From Paenibacillus radicis (ex Xue et al. 2023) (GTDB lineage Bacteria > Bacillota > Bacilli > Paenibacillales > NBRC-103111), in contig NZ_JANQBD010000001.1 in the NCBI RefSeq assembly GCF_024722015.1, positions 186,001 through 250,000 on the forward strand: DNA of 64,000 nucleotides. Reading direction: 5' to 3'. The notes under the pieces were generated by a model, which worked only from the letters and a program-made list of their open reading frames with translations, did not search any database and had not been told where the DNA came from. A program made the position numbers and the translations under genes. Positions 54,835 to 63,848 of this stretch are shown here, in pieces; the stretch's first letter is position 1; each line of letters opens with the position of its first letter.

Positions 54835-54877
54835 AAAAGGAGCTTTGCCACTGACGTACGGTGACAGGCTCCTTTTT
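54835..54877 (+). terminator. Intrinsic terminator, copy 1 of a recurring type
   Basis: AAAAGGAGC (54835-54843) pairs with GCTCCTTTTT (54868-54877), inner CAC/GTG. The loop and stem are nearly the same as in the terminator at 56481-56525. Confidence 0.9.
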
Positions 54878-54995
54878 CATGGAATAGAGGTTTATTTCCA
54901 AACCAAGAAACAAAAGGGATATTAACCGCGTTATATATTTGGGTCCCTTAGGGTCTTCCAAAGTTTACATTTACACTCAGAGAGGAGTACCTGTC

Positions 54996-56456
54996 ATGCT
55001 CAGAACTATCACCACATGGACAATTACTGCGGCGTTCGCAGCAGGACTTGCGTTAATATCGCCACTTCCGGCTTTACAAGCGGCATCATCTGTGTACCCA
55101 ATTTCGTACCCGGCATTCCCAGTTACTATCAATGAAACGATAATAGACCAGGTACATAGTGTTTACCCTCTCCTGCTCTACCGCGATATAACCTATTTCC
55201 CCATGACATGGGACTATACGTCCGCTCTCGGCTTGACAGCTGCGTGGAATGGACAGAAGGGTCTTTCGATTGCTATGCAGGATAAAAAAGCAGGTTGTTC
55301 TCCACTCAAACAAACGCTTTCTGCACAAGCCAACAGCAGCACCGGCTCTGCATCCGCAATTCCTGCTCCTTTCCCTGTAACGGTAAATGGTTCTTTAATT
55401 GATAATACAAAGGAACCTTATCCTGTTTTGTTTTACAACGATATTACTTATTTTCCGATGACATGGAAATTTACGAAAGAAGCGTTCAACTGGCAGGTTA
55501 ATTGGGATAATGCACGCGGTTACGAAATTCAATCTTGCGTGAGGCCGACTCAGGAAAAGCTCATCCAAACGGATTCATTCAACCTGGCGAACGGGGGGCA
55601 GCTTGCGGCGAAGGACGATTGGATCTATATGAACCCATCGCGCAGCTCAGGAGGAGCTCACAGTCTGGTCAAAGCAAAAGCGGATGGCACTAACCGAATG
55701 AAGCTTTCAGATGATAATGCGATGTCTATCAACATAGTGGGTGATTGGCTGTACTACATCAACTTTGAGGCATCAAGTCCGAGCGCTATTTATAAAATCA
55801 GAACTGATGGAACGGACAGAACGATGGTATCGCAGACAGCCGCAAGCCGATTGTGGGTACATGACGGATGGATCTATTACATTCCATTGGCTGAGCAGCC
55901 TAATGAAATGGGAGGTATTTACCAAACCTCCTCCGGGATCTTCAGGATGAAGACGGACGGCACAAGTGAACAAAAGCTTCTTGAGGATACGAAAGTTTCC
56001 GGATTTTATCTGAATGACGAACAGATCTACTTTCGGCTTATGGAGGGCGAGCATACCAAGCTCTATCTGATGAATTTAGATGGATCAGGGCAAAAGATGC
56101 TTCGAAATGACGTAACCGATTTTATAGTCGCAGATGATTGGATCTATTACGTTCTGGACCGAAAGCAGATGTACAAAATGAGCCTGGACGGGTCCGTGGA
56201 TATTCCTTTATTTGAGCTTGAAAAACCTCAGCTTTCGAGTATGACCTACTGGAACGGCTGGATTTACTATACAAAGTTCATCTCTGGCAGTATTGCAGGA
56301 GCTAACCCTATCGAGCGCATAAGGATAGATGGGACCGATCAGCAAAAAGTAACGGAGGCGCGCCCGCTCTCTCTTTATATAGCTGGGAATGAAATGTATT
56401 TTGCCAATTGGTCGATGGGAGACCAAACATTGGAGCATTTCAAGCTCAATAATTAG
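54996..56456 (+). CDS. Secreted DUF5050-type protein with duplicated N-terminal domain
   Basis: A 486-residue exported protein. ATG 54996 is preceded by GAGGAG; the longer frame from 54939 has none. Signal peptide ends at about residue 30 (LPALQAASS). Two 60-residue units follow (FPVTINETIID...YPLLLYRDITYFPMTW and FPVTVNGSLID...YPVLFYNDITYFPMTW), similar to stalk domains of copper-amine-oxidase-like N-terminal type. From about 200 on come repeated beta units with W.YY/IYY and DGT.R (DDWIYMNP, GDWLYYINF, HDGWIYYI, ADDWIYYVL, WNGWIYYTK), i.e. a beta-propeller of DUF5050 type. Function unknown; extracellular. Confidence 0.85.
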   Translation: MLRTITTWTITAAFAAGLALISPLPALQAASSVYPISYPAFPVTINETIIDQVHSVYPLLLYRDITYFPMTWDYTSALGLTAAWNGQKGLSIAMQDKKAGCSPLKQTLSAQANSSTGSASAIPAPFPVTVNGSLIDNTKEPYPVLFYNDITYFPMTWKFTKEAFNWQVNWDNARGYEIQSCVRPTQEKLIQTDSFNLANGGQLAAKDDWIYMNPSRSSGGAHSLVKAKADGTNRMKLSDDNAMSINIVGDWLYYINFEASSPSAIYKIRTDGTDRTMVSQTAASRLWVHDGWIYYIPLAEQPNEMGGIYQTSSGIFRMKTDGTSEQKLLEDTKVSGFYLNDEQIYFRLMEGEHTKLYLMNLDGSGQKMLRNDVTDFIVADDWIYYVLDRKQMYKMSLDGSVDIPLFELEKPQLSSMTYWNGWIYYTKFISGSIAGANPIERIRIDGTDQQKVTEARPLSLYIAGNEMYFANWSMGDQTLEHFKLNN

Positions 56457-56480
56457 TAAGTCTCTATTATTGCTGCCGTG

Positions 56481-56525
56481 AAAAAGGAGCTTGCCACCGA
56501 AGTACAGTGGCAGGCTCCTCCTTTT
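56481..56525 (+). terminator. Intrinsic terminator, copy 2 of a recurring type
   Basis: AAAAAGGAGC (56481-56490) pairs with GCTCC (56514-56518) plus flanks, inner GCCAC/GTGGC, followed by TCCTTTT. Similar to 54835-54877 with compensating changes in the inner stem. Confidence 0.85.
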
Positions 56526-56572
56526 ATATGTGAGAAAGAATCAGAATCGATTTTCAGTTGGAAAAGACTGTT

Positions 56573-59500
56573 CTATTTAAACAAAGCGTTGAAAATGGCC
56601 TGAGCGCTCTCAGCTCGCGTTGCTGCAGAAGTCGGATCGAAGCGATCCCCTTCTTTGCCGCTAAGCAATCCTGCGCTGCGCGCCTTGGACACTGCATCAG
56701 CAGCCCAATTGGAAATAATCGCTGAGTCTTTAAATTCGCTGCCTTTACTAGGCTCAATCAAAGCTATCTTCCGCTCCCAGGCCCTTACCAGCAGCACTGC
56801 CATCTGCTCACGACTTACCGGCTCATTCGGCGCGAAGCGTCCCGGCTCCACGCCTTGGATAAGCCCATTTGCTGCTGCAGCCCCAACAGCTTCATTATAC
56901 CAAGCATCAGACGCTACATCAGTGAAACCGGCCACCCCATTGGAGGAGGGGAGCTCGAATGCTCGAACGAGCAGCGCTGTAAATTCAGCTCGGCTTATGG
57001 GCTTGTTCGGTGCAAATGTATCTGGCGCGATGCCTTCAGCCACATGCTTCGCGGCAAGCACTTGCAGTGCTTCGTGTGCCCAATTGCCGGGAGGAACGTC
57101 GGAATATGATTTGCTATACTCCAGTACAACATAAGTGCCGAAACCTGTCAGTTGAGCCGTCAACATGCCGTCTTTTATTTTGCCGCCGATATAGCCAAGA
57201 GACCCGTCCGCATTGAAGCTGTAGAGCCCTAACAGACGAGAATCCCGCATGGCCTCCACTTTTATTTTCACTTCAGCAGATGAATCCAACTGCTCTAGTG
57301 TTGCTTGAATTCCATCAGGATTCACAACGGATAACCCGAACGAAAGAGCTCCGCTAGCCGCCTTATACTCCTTGGATTCCAAAGATGCCGATGTTGGCTT
57401 GAGAGTCACGATAATCTGTCCTTCTGAGCCCTCGGCTGCTTTAATTGAAGCTGCTGCCGCCTTTAACGCTTCAGCAGCAACGACCAGACTCGAATTCCCT
57501 TGCTCAATTTCAAGCGAGCTACCGTTCATCTGCTTCAGTAGGCTTTCGGAAATCGCCAGCTCGGTTTTTCCAGCAGCCAGCTTCAGTTTGACAGCTCCAT
57601 TGCCAGCTTTGATCTCATCTGGCGTTACATGCTGCTGTGCAGGGTTGTTCGTCGGGATTGTCGGGTTAGTCGGCAAGACACCCGAATTACCGCTACCGCT
57701 GCCACTGCTCGTACTGTGATTCGATTGAACAGCAGCTACTGCAATGGAAGCCTTGAGCACACTCTCACCGGATGTACCGGTAATTGTTGCTGTCCCTGGT
57801 CTTATGCCCCGAATGTGGCCATTAGCCGTTACCTCGACAATCGACGGCTCGCTGCTCACCCACGTATAGCTTGAGGTTACGTTCTCAGCAGCGTTTTTCC
57901 CGCGATTAGCCAGAACGCTTGCCTGTGCCTCAGCTCCAGTTTTTAATTCCTGCGGAACCCCAGCTAAAGTCCGGGTATCATATAAACGCAACTGATCAAG
58001 GTTCAGGTCAAGCAACCGATCCATTGAATAAGCCGACATATACCGCGAATGGTTGGCACCCGATTCAAAGTTTATATACAGATGATCTGCGCCATTTACA
58101 TTGCGGATGAACATGTTCTCAGCACCGGTCGGAATGTTAATGGAACCGGTTTTGTTTACGCCATCCAGCAGCCATACCGGAACTGTTACGCCACCGATCA
58201 TGGTTTGCGCATTTTTCGTAGACAAGTCAGACACTTGGGGCATCGTATAGCGCAAAATGGAGTTATAGGACCGCCCTTGATTATAGGTTAGCAAAATCTC
58301 TCCCTTGTTGAACTCTATACCTTGGATTTTATCACCGATACTTATCACATATTTAGGAATAAATTTATCCATGCTTTCTTCACGGAAGCTCGGTGTACCG
58401 GATGGAAGCTGATCCCTGGAATCCAGCTCGTAGCCAGCGATCCACGACAGGTGGGTCTCCCCGTACCGGTTTTGCAGCTGGTGCGATGGATCGGTTGTAT
58501 AGGCAGGCGGATTACTGTATTCTCCAACCCACAGCATGCCGTTGTCATAGGCCGTAAACGAAGAATTAGTCACAACTCCGAAGGAATCCGCAAATTGTGC
58601 GAAACCTTGGTCTGCCGAGTCAATCAAGGTCTGAATCGGCATCCGATACATTTTTTTCCCGGATGAAAGCCAAACATTTTCACGACTTACTGCAACACCG
58701 CCAGCGTGTCCGGTATATATCGTACCGTCCGGATTTTTCAGATTAACATACTTCACCAGAACGCCCGTTTTGGCATCAACTACCGCAAGCGTACTCGGGT
58801 CCCCTGAATAGTGGTATGCAGCCATCAGCAGCCATTCACGCTGGTCATCCTTATAATACGACATCCCTTGAGGTACATGTCCTTGTACAAGTCCAGGTAT
58901 GATTGGGCCTTTCTCTCCAATATCCCAAGCTGCCTGATACCGGGAATGGGTCAGAGCGTTCGCAGGACTCGGATCTCTTTCTACTTGAGTCATGAGCATA
59001 TAGGTTGGCTTAATGGTTGCCGATACACGGGTGGATTCATTGCCTGATTGGTCTATTGCGCTAAGCTCGAACTTCGTTGCAACTTCACCCAGAAGTGCCG
59101 GCATCTTGTACGATACAGCTGCTGCAGGTAACGTCAGCTCAAGCTGATCGTTCATGTACAGCTTGTACCCGGCCAAGTCTGATTCCACATTCGGCAGCCA
59201 GTTAATTGTCGCAGATCCAGGACCCGGTTCTACCTGAAACCCTGCAGGTGCGGCAGGTGCGATCTGGTCAGAGAACGATTCACGTGGAATTTGGGTGGAA
59301 CCCACAACGCCAGGAGTCCCCGTTTGCTGCAAGCCTGAAATCCGCATTACGTTACCGCCAAACATCGGATAAGCATAGGTAATGCCTTTTTTCTCAAGAA
59401 ATTGGCCTGCTGTATACGTTGCCGAAACGAGTACGGTTCCATTGGGTTCAACGATATCGATGATACCACCGCCGTTAGCTAAGCCACCCGCACCATCGCC

Positions 59501-61840
59501 GTATACGAAAGCGGATTCCGGTACATACTTGGCTTCCTGGAAGCCGTAATAGAAGAAATTAAAGCCATCCGCCTTCAGGTAGTTCAGTCCATTCGGACGC
59601 ACCCAGAATTGCAAAGTTTTTCTGGGCTCTATAAGCGTCGGTTTGTTGAATGTCCACGACCAGCTTTTCAAAGCATCATCAGGCTGTGTGAAACGCACCG
59701 TTTTGCCATTGAGATCAAGTGGCTGCGAATGCGGATTGTACAGCTCAACGAACTCGTATGCATCATATACATCTCGCGACTCTAGCGGTTCCGTATTCCA
59801 CGTGTCGGGAACGACCTCCGTAATGAGCAGAGCTGGCATTGCATCAGCAGTGGGCGTTGCAACGATCGGGGTCGTACGCACCGACTCTCTGCCAGCCGTA
59901 TCGACCGCGCTCACCTGCAAGGAAACGGCCTTTTCATTTTCCAAGCCTTCAATAATGGCCTCGCTTTGTGGCATCAGCAGTTTACTTTTCACCACACCGT
60001 CCACATATACAAACACATAAGCAACATCAGGCTCGAGCATGTCGCTCCATGCTACCTTCACTCCACCAACACCTGCTGTGACCTGTATGCTCGAAGGCAT
60101 TGCAGGGGCAGTTGTATCAGCCGGATCGGCTATTTTCTGTACCGGGTACAGGTAGCCCGGATTGGCCTGCGCAGAAAATCTTTCAGTTGAGACTACTCCA
60201 TTGCTGCGGTTGGGAATGAAGTTAGCGCTGATGCTTTCCCCGACATCCTCTACGTTGTAGGTCGTGTCAGTAAGCACTTTATTATCGGGGTCCAGGAATT
60301 TCACCCCTCTTGCCGCTGTATTCGACATCCCGCCGTTTACGATCACGAACAGCTTATCCTCCGTTATCGAGCTGCCGTAGGCGAGATTAAACTCCGTCAG
60401 GCCGACCTGTTGTACGTTTGTGTTTTTGAACCAAATAATAAAAGTCCCTTGCGGTTCAACAATCTTGTCTTCCGTAATTGGATAAGGATCCGTTACCGCA
60501 CTGTATTTTAATTTAAAGCCTTTAATGTTTATTGGTGTAGAGGTCGTATTATGCAGCTCGATAAATTCAAACGCATCGGTTCCTCCTGTTTTGTAGTCAA
60601 TGTTCTTTGAATTGGGAGTCATTTCCGTAACCAGGAATGAAGGAGCTGCCTGTGGTTTTTGGGCAACTACAGCTGGTTTGGCGGACATTAACCCCGTCTG
60701 ATTAACGGTGTAGACAGCGAATGTAACGCTTTGTCCATTCGTTAAGCCTGGCACTGCATAGGAGGAGCCAGTCACCAAATTCGGCAGCGGCACTCCGTTT
60801 TTATAAATGCGGTAACCGGAAACATCTCCTCCGGGAGATGCATCCCAGCTCAAACGAATCGCTCCATCGCGAGGGAGTGCTTGCAAGCCGGTTGTATTAG
60901 CTGGAATAGCTGGAATGCCTGCTCTTCCGGATACAGGAAGGGAAGCTGGGGATACATGTCCATCATTATAGACTGACGATAATGTGAACATATAGTCTGT
61001 TCCATTCGTCATACCTGTAAATGTGTATGTGGCATTGGTCACCGACGCTGACGGCAGCCCGTCCTGAGAATAAATGCGGTAGCCCTTCACATTGGAATCG
61101 TTGTTAGGTGTCCACGACAACGTCAAGCTGCGGTCTCCACCAACAGCAATCGCATCGCTCGGAGCTGTCCCCGGCACTTCATCGGAAGCAATACGGCCAG
61201 GCGTTGCCGTCTTATTTCCACCATTATGCACCATCGCGATGCCCGATGAGGGCTCTTTAAACGAAATACCTTTGTTTTCGAACGTATCGTCCTGACCATC
61301 TATGAAATAGGTGGCGGAAACAATCTCATTTCCAAGGGGATTAACTAGGCTAATGCTCACATTCTGCTGGGTGGGGCTTCCGTTGTACAAGCCTGATACA
61401 TTTTGGAGGATATGAATACGGTTATCCGGCAGATCAGACGCAGAAATACCATAATTGCTTCTGAACTGATCACGCTTCAACCCCAGTGATGTGATCGTCG
61501 TGTTCTGTGTCCAGATCAATATCGTTTCACGCGGGGGAATACTCACATTACCACTAAGCGTTCCTTCCCATTGAGAGACGCCGGCTATTTTTCCCCGAAG
61601 CTTGTACCCGGATAACTTAACAGCTTGGTCTGTGGCGTTATACAGCTCGACATATTCGTAAGCATCATTTGCAGATACGTTTATCGAATCCGGTACCAAC
61701 TCAGTGATTAGCACTGCGGGGGCCGATGGGGCCGCCGCAGCTGGTGCAACTGGTACAGCCGGTATGCCGATCAAGGCTGAAGCCGCAAATAGTGACATTG
61801 CAGCCGAAGTTACGACTGCTTGTTTGAACTTATGCTTCAT
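56573..61840 (-). CDS. Giant multidomain surface protein: LTD, FN3, propeller-like, SLH
   Basis: A 1755-residue exported protein. ATG 61840 follows GAGGAGGAG; the frame extends to 62014 but crosses the leader. Signal peptide to about residue 37. Order: lamin-tail domain 1 (about 40-165, ITELVPDS..YEYVELYN), FN3-like (230-310, 312-395), lamin-tail 2 (400-520), FN3-like (580-665), lamin-tail 3 (668-800), FN3-like (863-945), a beta-rich propeller-like region (950-1295, GHVPQGMSYYKDDQREWLLMA), a Big2-like domain (1310-1370), a unique domain (1410-1575), and three SLH domains (1578-1755) that hold the protein on the wall. The function of the propeller-like region is unknown; adhesion, or a nuclease or hydrolase partner role, is possible. 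Confidence 0.9.
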   Translation of the reverse strand: MKHKFKQAVVTSAAMSLFAASALIGIPAVPVAPAAAAPSAPAVLITELVPDSINVSANDAYEYVELYNATDQAVKLSGYKLRGKIAGVSQWEGTLSGNVSIPPRETILIWTQNTTITSLGLKRDQFRSNYGISASDLPDNRIHILQNVSGLYNGSPTQQNVSISLVNPLGNEIVSATYFIDGQDDTFENKGISFKEPSSGIAMVHNGGNKTATPGRIASDEVPGTAPSDAIAVGGDRSLTLSWTPNNDSNVKGYRIYSQDGLPSASVTNATYTFTGMTNGTDYMFTLSSVYNDGHVSPASLPVSGRAGIPAIPANTTGLQALPRDGAIRLSWDASPGGDVSGYRIYKNGVPLPNLVTGSSYAVPGLTNGQSVTFAVYTVNQTGLMSAKPAVVAQKPQAAPSFLVTEMTPNSKNIDYKTGGTDAFEFIELHNTTSTPINIKGFKLKYSAVTDPYPITEDKIVEPQGTFIIWFKNTNVQQVGLTEFNLAYGSSITEDKLFVIVNGGMSNTAARGVKFLDPDNKVLTDTTYNVEDVGESISANFIPNRSNGVVSTERFSAQANPGYLYPVQKIADPADTTAPAMPSSIQVTAGVGGVKVAWSDMLEPDVAYVFVYVDGVVKSKLLMPQSEAIIEGLENEKAVSLQVSAVDTAGRESVRTTPIVATPTADAMPALLITEVVPDTWNTEPLESRDVYDAYEFVELYNPHSQPLDLNGKTVRFTQPDDALKSWSWTFNKPTLIEPRKTLQFWVRPNGLNYLKADGFNFFYYGFQEAKYVPESAFVYGDGAGGLANGGGIIDIVEPNGTVLVSATYTAGQFLEKKGITYAYPMFGGNVMRISGLQQTGTPGVVGSTQIPRESFSDQIAPAAPAGFQVEPGPGSATINWLPNVESDLAGYKLYMNDQLELTLPAAAVSYKMPALLGEVATKFELSAIDQSGNESTRVSATIKPTYMLMTQVERDPSPANALTHSRYQAAWDIGEKGPIIPGLVQGHVPQGMSYYKDDQREWLLMAAYHYSGDPSTLAVVDAKTGVLVKYVNLKNPDGTIYTGHAGGVAVSRENVWLSSGKKMYRMPIQTLIDSADQGFAQFADSFGVVTNSSFTAYDNGMLWVGEYSNPPAYTTDPSHQLQNRYGETHLSWIAGYELDSRDQLPSGTPSFREESMDKFIPKYVISIGDKIQGIEFNKGEILLTYNQGRSYNSILRYTMPQVSDLSTKNAQTMIGGVTVPVWLLDGVNKTGSINIPTGAENMFIRNVNGADHLYINFESGANHSRYMSAYSMDRLLDLNLDQLRLYDTRTLAGVPQELKTGAEAQASVLANRGKNAAENVTSSYTWVSSEPSIVEVTANGHIRGIRPGTATITGTSGESVLKASIAVAAVQSNHSTSSGSGSGNSGVLPTNPTIPTNNPAQQHVTPDEIKAGNGAVKLKLAAGKTELAISESLLKQMNGSSLEIEQGNSSLVVAAEALKAAAASIKAAEGSEGQIIVTLKPTSASLESKEYKAASGALSFGLSVVNPDGIQATLEQLDSSAEVKIKVEAMRDSRLLGLYSFNADGSLGYIGGKIKDGMLTAQLTGFGTYVVLEYSKSYSDVPPGNWAHEALQVLAAKHVAEGIAPDTFAPNKPISRAEFTALLVRAFELPSSNGVAGFTDVASDAWYNEAVGAAAANGLIQGVEPGRFAPNEPVSREQMAVLLVRAWERKIALIEPSKGSEFKDSAIISNWAADAVSKARSAGLLSGKEGDRFDPTSAATRAESAQAIFNALFK

Positions 61841-61907
61841 AGTTCTCCTCCTCATTTTCACCAAACCGTTTCCGTTCGAAGAGATCGTCCATGTGAGTAC
61901 ACAAAAA

Positions 61908-62013
61908 TGGAGACACAAAAAAAACCAGGCTTCTATCAGCCGGAGCGGATACCACGCAAAAAACGCGATCCGCCTAGCAAATAATAGATACCTGGGTTCT
62001 CTCAATGTCTCCA
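61908..62013 (-). promoter_or_regulatory. Nested hairpin attenuator in the leader of the giant SLH gene
   Basis: TGGAGACA (61908-61915) pairs with TGTCTCCA (62006-62013). Inside, CCAGG/CCTGG (61925-61929/61991-61995), TCTAT/ATAGA (61932-61936/61984-61988) and GCGGAT/ATCCGC (61945-61950/61968-61973) stack into one long hairpin, with CGC/GCG on top. On the minus strand a T8 run (61917-61924) follows the CCAGG stem, and ATTTTTG follows the outer stem. It lies 68 nt before the ATG, downstream of the promoter at 62070-62098. Confidence 0.6.
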
Positions 62014-62069
62014 CCCATGATCTTCAATTGGGAACAACCTTACACTGAAACCGTTTGCAACTTCACCCT

Positions 62070-62098
62070 ATTATCAGTTCTAGCTTTAATAATTGCAA
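62070..62098 (-). promoter_or_regulatory. Possible SigA promoter of the giant SLH gene
   Basis: On the minus strand -35 TTGCAA (62093-62098), 17-bp spacer, -10 GATAAT (62070-62075). Transcription would start near 62063, giving an mRNA leader of about 220 nt that includes the nested hairpin. Confidence 0.5.
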
Positions 62099-62203
62099 GA
62101 ACTTTTTATAGCAAATTGAAAAATCAGCACGGAAATTGCGAGCAAAAATTGGGGATGCTTCGGCTGAAAGCTGGTGGTTGGCCTCACCTGACATCCCTTT
62201 TGC

Positions 62204-63034
62204 CTAATTGATCGTAATAGCAGAAATGCTTCCATTTGTTTTAAAATCCTGCGTGTAGATAACCGTAGCTGTCGCTGTAATGGTACCGTTTGGCCCTGTA
62301 ATGGTTACTGTCGGATTAGAAGAATACCCCGATCCCGGATTTGTGATGGTTACACCCGTCACGACACCATTTTCAATTGTTGCGGTTGCAGTAGCTTTTG
62401 TATTTCTCCAAATTTCACCATTCCTTCCGTTATAACGATAATAATTGGAGACCTCGTCTAAACGTTCGTTTGTAATCCCATAGGGTGTAAGAACTTTAAG
62501 AAGAGCTCCTTTGTTTCGTTGAGCCAGTTCGGGACTGGGCTGGCTTTCCAAGCCTGCAGGAGTTACTCCGCTAAATGCTTCTCTAAATACTTCAGTAGGA
62601 ACCCCAAGGGCTGCAGCAATAAGCACCACCGGTCTGCCTTTGTCCTGCGGGTCTGTGTTAAATCCATTAGATATAACTACAGAGGAGGTTACGGCTTGCT
62701 CTGAATTATTGCCGCTGCCTGCAGAGTCAACGGGTGCAGTCGTGCTTGTGGAGCCAGGTCCAAACGCTTCACCCTTATTTGTTTTTAATTCACCTGCTGG
62801 TCCCTCTTGGCGGCAAGCATCTCCTTTTCCATCCGCCCCACCTTTTCCCCGTTTCCTGCCATCCTCTCTTTTCGGTGTATCTTTATCCGCTTTGTTCTTT
62901 GCCATCCCGTCTGTTGCGTGCGAAGCAGTCGGCTCAGCCAACGCTTTGATATGACTGCCTAACGCAATTTCTCCACCCACTGCAAGAATGGCTATCAATG
63001 TACTGGCGATAATTATTTTCTTTTTTGTATTCAT
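62204..63034 (-). CDS. Secreted protein of unknown function
   Basis: A 276-residue protein with a signal peptide or anchor (IIIASTLIAILAVGGEIALG). A low-complexity charged region (about 40-80: KADKDTPKREDGRKRGKGGADGKGDA in parts) and a Ser/Thr linker follow. A helical segment at about 130-200 (PVVLIAAALGVPTEVFREAF...LLKVLTPYGITNERLDEVSNYYRY) is followed by a beta-rich end with ATIENGVVTGVTITNPGSGY and NPTVTITGPNG, a motif recurrent in bacterial exported proteins. No enzyme motif is recognised. It is divergent from the response regulator, so it may be under that system's control. Confidence 0.75.
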   Translation of the reverse strand: MNTKKKIIIASTLIAILAVGGEIALGSHIKALAEPTASHATDGMAKNKADKDTPKREDGRKRGKGGADGKGDACRQEGPAGELKTNKGEAFGPGSTSTTAPVDSAGSGNNSEQAVTSSVVISNGFNTDPQDKGRPVVLIAAALGVPTEVFREAFSGVTPAGLESQPSPELAQRNKGALLKVLTPYGITNERLDEVSNYYRYNGRNGEIWRNTKATATATIENGVVTGVTITNPGSGYSSNPTVTITGPNGTITATATVIYTQDFKTNGSISAITIN

Positions 63035-63173
63035 CTTAATCTTCCTTTCATCTCTTTGGATTTGATGTTCCTTGAAACCTATATTATCTTGACTTGGTGA
63101 AATTACGGTGAAAGCATGAGGACTTTCGATTATACTATTTTAAAAAGGATAAAACAGGAAATGGGGCAAGCCT

Positions 63174-63848
63174 ATGAAAGTCTTATTGGCGGAAGACGAT
63201 ATCCGACTGGGAGAGCTGACCGTTCATATGCTGAAGAAAAAAGCGGGTTGTACCGTTGATTGGGTGACAACAGGCAATGATGCGTTCGACTATGCGATGG
63301 CTTCCAGCTATGATGTTGTCGTGCTCGATTGGATGATGCCGGACGGGAATGGCCGCGATACTTGCGCCAAACTCCGCAGAACGGGATATCTCGGTGCGAT
63401 TCTGATGCTGACGGCGAAAGATGCACTACAGGATCGCGTTGAAGGTCTCGATGCAGGGGCTGACGATTATTTGGTCAAGCCGTTCGAAATGGACGAGCTT
63501 CTGGCACGCTTGCGGGCACTGATGCGCAGAAACTTCGTTCCCCTGCAGGAGGATGTAATCCGCATCCGCGATTTGGAACTGCAGCGGACGAATCAGATTG
63601 TCATTCAAGGTGCTCAAGAAATCCAATTATCCCCACGCGAGTTTCAAATTCTTGACCTGCTGCTGCAAAATAAGGGACGTACGCTGACCCGTGAGGTCAT
63701 TTTGGACAAAATATGGGGTCTCGATGCGGAAGTGAACTTGAAGTCGATAGATGCTATCGTGAAATTAATCCGCAAGAAGCTCGACAACTCCGACTCAAGG
63801 GAGCTCATTCAGAGCGTGAGAGGTGTAGGTTATAAAATTGAAGCTTAA
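63174..63848 (+). CDS. OmpR/PhoB-family response regulator
   Basis: A 224-residue regulator. Receiver with LLAEDDIRLGE, phospho-acceptor in VVVLDWMMPDGNG, LMLTAKDAL and YLVKPFEMDE; C-terminal winged helix with LSPREFQILDLLLQNKGRTLTREVI and KSIDAIVKLIRKKL. The gene is followed by a kinase with 11-bp overlap. Divergent from the secreted-protein gene, a candidate target. Confidence 0.92.
   Translation: MKVLLAEDDIRLGELTVHMLKKKAGCTVDWVTTGNDAFDYAMASSYDVVVLDWMMPDGNGRDTCAKLRRTGYLGAILMLTAKDALQDRVEGLDAGADDYLVKPFEMDELLARLRALMRRNFVPLQEDVIRIRDLELQRTNQIVIQGAQEIQLSPREFQILDLLLQNKGRTLTREVILDKIWGLDAEVNLKSIDAIVKLIRKKLDNSDSRELIQSVRGVGYKIEA

Noticed and set aside
61841..62014. N-terminal extension of the giant SLH protein to 62014
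   Set aside because: It would translate the leader hairpin; the ATG at 61840 has a strong ribosome site and starts a proper signal peptide.
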